The notes beneath the pieces are model-generated. The model did not search any database, had not been told where the DNA came from, and was given only the letters and a program-made list of their open reading frames with translations. A DNA stretch of 64,000 bases from Solanum dulcamara (Eukaryota > Streptophyta > Magnoliopsida > Solanales > Solanaceae), in contig NC_077243.1 of assembly GCF_947179165.1 (NCBI RefSeq), positions 8,054,001-8,118,000 on the forward strand. Reading direction: 5' to 3'. Below, piece after piece: positions 59,544 through 64,000 of the stretch. How positions within the stretch are numbered: position 1 is the first letter of the stretch; each line of letters begins with the position of its first letter. A program made the translations under genes and the position numbers.

Positions 59544-60239
59544 TGTTAGTGTGTGAACATTTTAACATTTTATTAAATTGCAATTTTAGCAATTGTCCAT
59601 TGATGACATTTAATGTCATCTTTATTATTCTTTCTTTAGTGCATAAAAATGTCTTTCATTATCATCTTTATTTAGTGCAAGACTAAATCATTCCATTATG
59701 TATTTTTAATCTAATTATCACTAATAAGTGGTGCACTAAATCATATTATTATGTATTTTTAATCTAATTATCACTAATAAGTGGTGCACTAAATCATAAT
59801 GGTGCACTAAATCATAATGGTACACTAAATGATGATAATGATGGCATTCTATTATTTTTTCATCTTTGAATGATTTTCTCTCCTATAAATAGAGAGGTCT
59901 TCTTTGTTTTGAAAGGGAAGAAAAGGATAAGAAAAAATTGAGAGAGTTAAGTTTATATAAAAAAGAGAGTTCTTATTAGTTGAAGGGAGGTATTCTTTGT
60001 GAAGAGCTTTAAACTCAACTCTTGTCCAGAGTTTGTTGAGTTACATTTTTGTGATAAGGCTGTTGTATCCTGGAGGGGACAAGTCAAGAGGACTACTGCT
60101 GGACCAGTGAAAAGATTTACTGCAGTGGGCTTGAATCTCCTTAAAGAGAGCGAGATATCCGCGCCTCAGCCAAGAAGTGAAGTTAATTTCTTCATTTTAT
60201 TTTTCAATTGTAATTTGTAATCTTATAATTTCACCAACA
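59544..60239 (+). mobile_element. Solo LTR of the copia element 2 family
   Basis: A 696-bp LTR starting TGTTAG and ending CCAACA, flanked by a perfect 5-bp target duplication CAAAC (59539-59543 and 60240-60244). It aligns to the reverse complement of 36437-37036. It has a TATA region (CCTATAAATAGAGAGG, about 59882-59897). A roughly 60-bp segment (ttatgtatttttaatctaat) is repeated in tandem before the TATA box. Such a structure normally arises by recombination between the two LTRs of a full element. The open frame at 59999-60220 lies in the R-U5 part and is not a gene. Confidence 0.92.
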
Positions 60240-60244
60240 CAAAC

Positions 60245-60779
60245 TAAATCACTAATCAAATATTTTTTTCCAATTTAACTTGATTTTCAATTTGATTCGA
60301 TTTTGTTCACCTTTAATACATTCTTTGAATTTTCACAGAGGTAAGGAACATCTTTGCCATTATACGTTTTGACAAATTTAATGAACTGGTAGGGGTCGGT
60401 CCTACCCGGCAGCATGGAGGCAGAGCGTATCTAGGAGGTTGGGAGGGTGTCATTTGAATCTTTCAATAAAAAATTATAATATATATAAGATTATTTTTTA
60501 ATTATATAGAGAGAGATATTTTGAATCCTCTAAACATAAGATATGAGGTTAGTCTAGTAGTTTAGACGTTCTAAGTTCAAATCTTAAATACTATATTTTT
60601 ATTTTTTAAACTCTTTGAGTAAAAATCCTAAAAAAAAAAAGACATAAAAGATATAAACATATTTCCTACCTCTTTACTAATTTATTACTCCTATCTATTA
60701 TAAAAAACGACACATGCTTCAAATTACTTTAGCAGCTCTCCAAATAGCCAACAGCACAGTGATCACTTGTTCATCTGAA
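60245..60779. other. Intergenic DNA upstream of the bHLH gene
   Basis: Mostly AT-rich. 60410-60610 has ggcagagcgtatctaggagg and gttctaagttcaaatctta, probably remnants of a SINE-like repeat. The last part is the likely promoter and 5' untranslated region of the bHLH gene. Confidence 0.4.
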
Positions 60780-61797
60780 ATGGAAAACAGGAACATTATT
60801 AATGCTTCAGAAAAGTTAGACAGGAAAACACAGGAAAAAAACAGAAGAATCAAAATGAAGTATCTTTGTTCCAAGCTCTTTTCTCTCATTCCTCTCCACC
60901 ACTACTCCAAGGTACTATTATAAACTCTATTTCTCTCTCTCACACACACATTGACACACAAGAGATCAAGACGAATTCAGGATTTGAAGTTTATAGATTC
61001 TGAATAATTTTACTCCTTTTATGTAACATGTAATCTTATTTTCATGATTACAAATTTACGTATGTAGGATTAGGTTGTTACTTTTCCTTGACTTGCTAGT
61101 GAAACAATTTCAGGCGATGCTGGCACGACAAGATCAAGTTGATCAAGCCATTAGTTACATTGAGGAATTAAAAGAAAGAGTAGAGGTATTAAAGAGAAGG
61201 AAGGATGAGATGGTAGCACAAGGCACAACTCGTTGTACTATAAAAACACCTATGGTTGAAGTTAAGGAGTTGGATTCAACTCTAGAGGTGATTTTAACTA
61301 GTGGTTTGCAAAAGAACTTCACATTGCAAGAGGTTATTAAAACCATAGAAGACGAAGGAGCTCAAGTTGTTACCGCTAATTATTCGACAATTGATGATGC
61401 GATTTTATATACGATCAGTACTCAGGTGATATTCATATATCCTCCGTCCTAAATCTCAATTTATGAGATATTCTTTTCTTTTGAGTGAATTCAAAAAAAT
61501 GATATTTTTCTATATTTAATTTCAACTACATCCTACCTGACATGTTGAAAATTCTTAAGATTTAAGCGACAATTTAGTACAAATTAATATTTAATTAGTT
61601 TCAGACAATAAGATTCTAAAGTTTCTCATATACTTTCACTATTGGGATATATGAAATTAAGAAGATGGAAAATAATGTACACAGCTAGTTAAATTAAAAA
61701 TGCTTATCTTGTTATCTAATATTTGCAGGTGAAAATTACGAGATTAGGGGTTGATGCATCAAGGGTCAATTTGAGATTACAAAAGCTGGTTTGCTAA
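60780..61797 (+). CDS. Small bHLH transcription factor (bHLH162-like)
   Basis: Three exons give 170 aa: 60780-60911, 61114-61425 and 61729-61797, all with GT-AG introns and a continuous frame. The basic region and helix 1 (DRKTQEKNRRIKMKYLCSKLFSLIP, about residues 14-38) are followed across the intron by helix 2 (DQVDQAISYIEELKERVEVLK). The C-terminal part (about 75-170) has an alternating strand-helix character as in ACT-like tails. DRKTxEKNRRxxMK is typical of the plant group containing Arabidopsis bHLH162; this placement is from memory of the family and is moderate. The usual E-box His is replaced by Arg15, while Glu19 and Arg23 are kept. An in-frame ATG exists 22 codons upstream (60714), but MENRN is the better start because the upstream stretch is hydrophobic and not bHLH-like. 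Confidence 0.88.
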
Positions 61798-64000
61798 ATT
61801 TAACTACTTACTAGTTACCAGCAAGGATCAATATGGAGACACATCATGTCTGTCAAATGATCGATTGGGATGAATTTGGGCATATCAATATAGATTGAGA
61901 CAAAAAAAAATGTACTAAAAGTTGAATCATAACTCAACCTGTCCATTTTTATCTTCATTACTTTCTCCAATTTCAAAAAGGAGACTTGACGTCAACGGTT
62001 TCGTTCCCGTCACCTTTCAACAAAACCTAAGATTATTCCGTTTTTTTTTTTTTTTGGTTAACAAGATAATCATATTACTTAATATGCGCAGAGTGGCAAT
62101 GCTGAGGGACTGCTACCATTGTTTGGGGGAGGGGATAAGCTACTAGAGTTTTCCATACATTTGTACAAGACTAGTCTTGATGTACGCGCTTTGCGCATGA
62201 TCAAAGCTTATCTGATAACAAATATTACAGAGAAAAATTAAATTAAATTATGAACTTCATCATTAATTCATCGACAAATTGCTTGTAAATAGAAAAAAAA
62301 TTATATTGAAATCTAATGGCTATAATTCTCGTACAATTGAATTTCTCACATAAATTGAGATAAACAATTACTTCAAATTAAATCAAATTAAGACACCTGA
62401 GTTTCTTGATTTTTGGTTGGGTTACGTTGGGGTTGGGGTGGGGTTAGGGGGGGACTTATGATAAATTTATCGAAGAAGTCAATGTTATTGGACTTTGCTA
62501 ATTAGTGACGAAAAAAATTTAATTATCAATTGCGTACTGACTCTTCATAATGAACGCTTATTAATTGTTTAATCTAGCTACAACTTAATGACCTTACTAC
62601 TTTTTGCATACATAACATATAATTTTTTTCGAATTTGTTGAAAGAAAAAGCCTATGGATGATTAATAAAATGGGTGTATGGTCTCCTTATAAAATTTGAA
62701 TAATTCTTTATTTTTGAGCTAATTTTTAGAATGTAAATTATACACAAAATCTAATTTTACAGTTTTTCTGGGTGAAACTTTCATTAACATGAATTATGGT
62801 ATGATAGAAAAAATTCTATGGGTATGTTAATACTCAATGACACAAAGTTCCTCATCAATACTCAACAGCCCTATATTCATATATTATTCTTTGTTACATA
62901 GTGTATTAAAGTTTAAAAATTCTAGATCTATTAATAATCTCAAAGATTATATTTCTACAAAATAATTAATTATTATATCATCAAAACGAAAGATGGTTAT
63001 TATAAAAAGGTAAATAATTCACTACAAAAGTAATTTGATAAATTGTTATTTTCATGTTTGTCAAATTAAAATTAGTTCTATATTTGATTCTACAATATAC
63101 TCTAAACAGTAAGGTACATGAAAATAAATTACATTATACACGACCACAATAATATAACATAATTACTTGTTACAAATTAACAATAACATAAAAGATAATT
63201 GGTAATGCAGATGCCAACCTTAAAAATGCAACAAAAGAAAACTGAAAGTTATTTACCGGGAGGCTTTACATTATACGTAATGTATATATAAAATCATTTT
63301 TCAGTAAGTTTTGTTTTCAAGAAGTAGATCTCTCAAATGTTGATAAAAAAATAAATCACACAATCTTTTTCATGATAAAGTAAATTATCTACTCCATCTT
63401 TTAAACAATATAATTTCAAAAAAGAATTAATTTTGTTTTCTTCCTTGTGAAAATAAAGTTTTGAGATCAAACGTAAAAGGCATGGACCTAGTCATCAAAG
63501 AACCGTTGAACAACAATTTCAACTAATAAGAATAGATTAACTCACAATTAGTAGAAAATTTTCAAAAAACTTGGATGAAAGTACATGAAAAGAAATTGAC
63601 AATAATTGACATATATATAAATAATTAGAAGGGTACATGAAAATTTGTGTTATGTAAATTGAAGTTAAATAATTCTAAGAATATTCTAAATGTGAGAAGT
63701 AGATTCTAACATGAAATTTTTATATATTTTATTCAGTTTTAATTTTAAGAAGGAATAAAATTATTTAAAGTAATACATTTCTTCCTCTACTCACGTTAAT
63801 TAGGATCCAATATTAGTTAGGATTTCTATTTTAGGTAGTATATTTCCCCTCCTTCTCACGTTAATTAGGATACAGCATTAGTTTTTTATGCATATTTGAT
63901 TTCTTAACCTAAGTAGGAGTTTCTATTTTTGTACACAATGTTTTCCTTTTTCACCCTATATATATTCTGGGGTTAATATATAAATGCAATTTTATAATTA
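61798..64000. other. Intergenic DNA downstream of the bHLH gene
   Basis: Starts with the likely 3' untranslated region of the bHLH gene. The rest is AT-rich. Near the end, tactcacgttaattagg-type text at about 63790 recurs at about 63855, an imperfect tandem pair. No gene supported. Confidence 0.45.

Larger units (their letters stand above)
58383..60320. mobile_element. Composite repeat with nested insertions
   Basis: Starts taggggtgtacattgatcgg and ends gattttgttcaccttta, whose complement reads taaaggtgaacaa, so the ends are loosely inverted. The sequence between has matching 'aatcaaattaaat / gattcgatttt' wording. Into it are inserted a Stowaway MITE (59062-59336) and a solo LTR (59544-60239). 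Without these the host element would be about 970 bp. The host is old and its identity is uncertain, but the nesting of the two guests is well supported. Confidence 0.5.

Noticed and set aside
59999..60220. 73-codon open frame
   Set aside because: It lies inside the R-U5 part of the solo LTR and matches LTR sequence at 36437-36720, so it is not a gene.

Overview
This is a plant nuclear window, almost certainly Solanaceae and probably Solanum. The evidence is AT-rich intergenic DNA, genes split by short introns, a TS-type SINE and other tRNA-derived SINEs typical of the family, Stowaway/hAT/Mutator-like miniature elements, Ty1/copia retrotransposons, and a polygalacturonase beta-subunit-like BURP gene of the tomato type. 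No bacterial, organellar or viral segment was seen.

Seven host protein genes can be supported; exon structures were worked out by hand from reading frame and splice sites. On the minus strand: (1) a mitochondrial 4-hydroxybenzoate polyprenyltransferase (COQ2/PPT1, 8 exons, 392 aa, 16426-21756); (2) a CASP-like membrane protein (3 exons, 318 aa, 23722-26457); (3) a SIS3-type RING-H2 E3 ubiquitin ligase (10 exons, 377 aa, 29269-33984); (4) a single-exon PHD/RING-like zinc-finger protein (40155-40775); (5) a histidine-phosphatase-fold protein, probably plastid-targeted, that lacks both catalytic histidines (5 exons, 304 aa, 43042-45023). On the plus strand: (6) a BURP-domain polygalacturonase-1 beta-like cell-wall protein (2 exons, 638 aa, 49441-51555); (7) a small bHLH protein (3 exons, 170 aa, 60780-61797). 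They have unrelated housekeeping, wall and regulatory roles and form no pathway or cluster.

The left 8 kb is repeat-derived or featureless. At 8454-13527 lies a complete, fairly young Ty1/copia element on the minus strand, with a 5-bp target duplication, primer-binding site, polypurine tract and a gag-pol broken by two in-frame stops and one frameshift. The COQ2, CASP-like and SIS3 genes then follow in the same orientation, with miniature elements between and inside them. An internally deleted copia remnant (36437-39805) follows; a solo LTR of the same family sits at 59544-60239. A decayed copy of SIS3 exon 2 and its flanks lies at about 41002-41136. The right third has the BURP and bHLH genes separated by a dense cluster of SINE, foldback and Mutator-like elements (53680-54988) and a nested insertion site (58383-60320).

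I found no clearly new biological system. The points most worth checking are the double-histidine-less phosphatase-fold protein, two GC-AG introns in neighbouring genes, the array of CGCG boxes in the copia LTRs, and foldback elements with internal hairpins.
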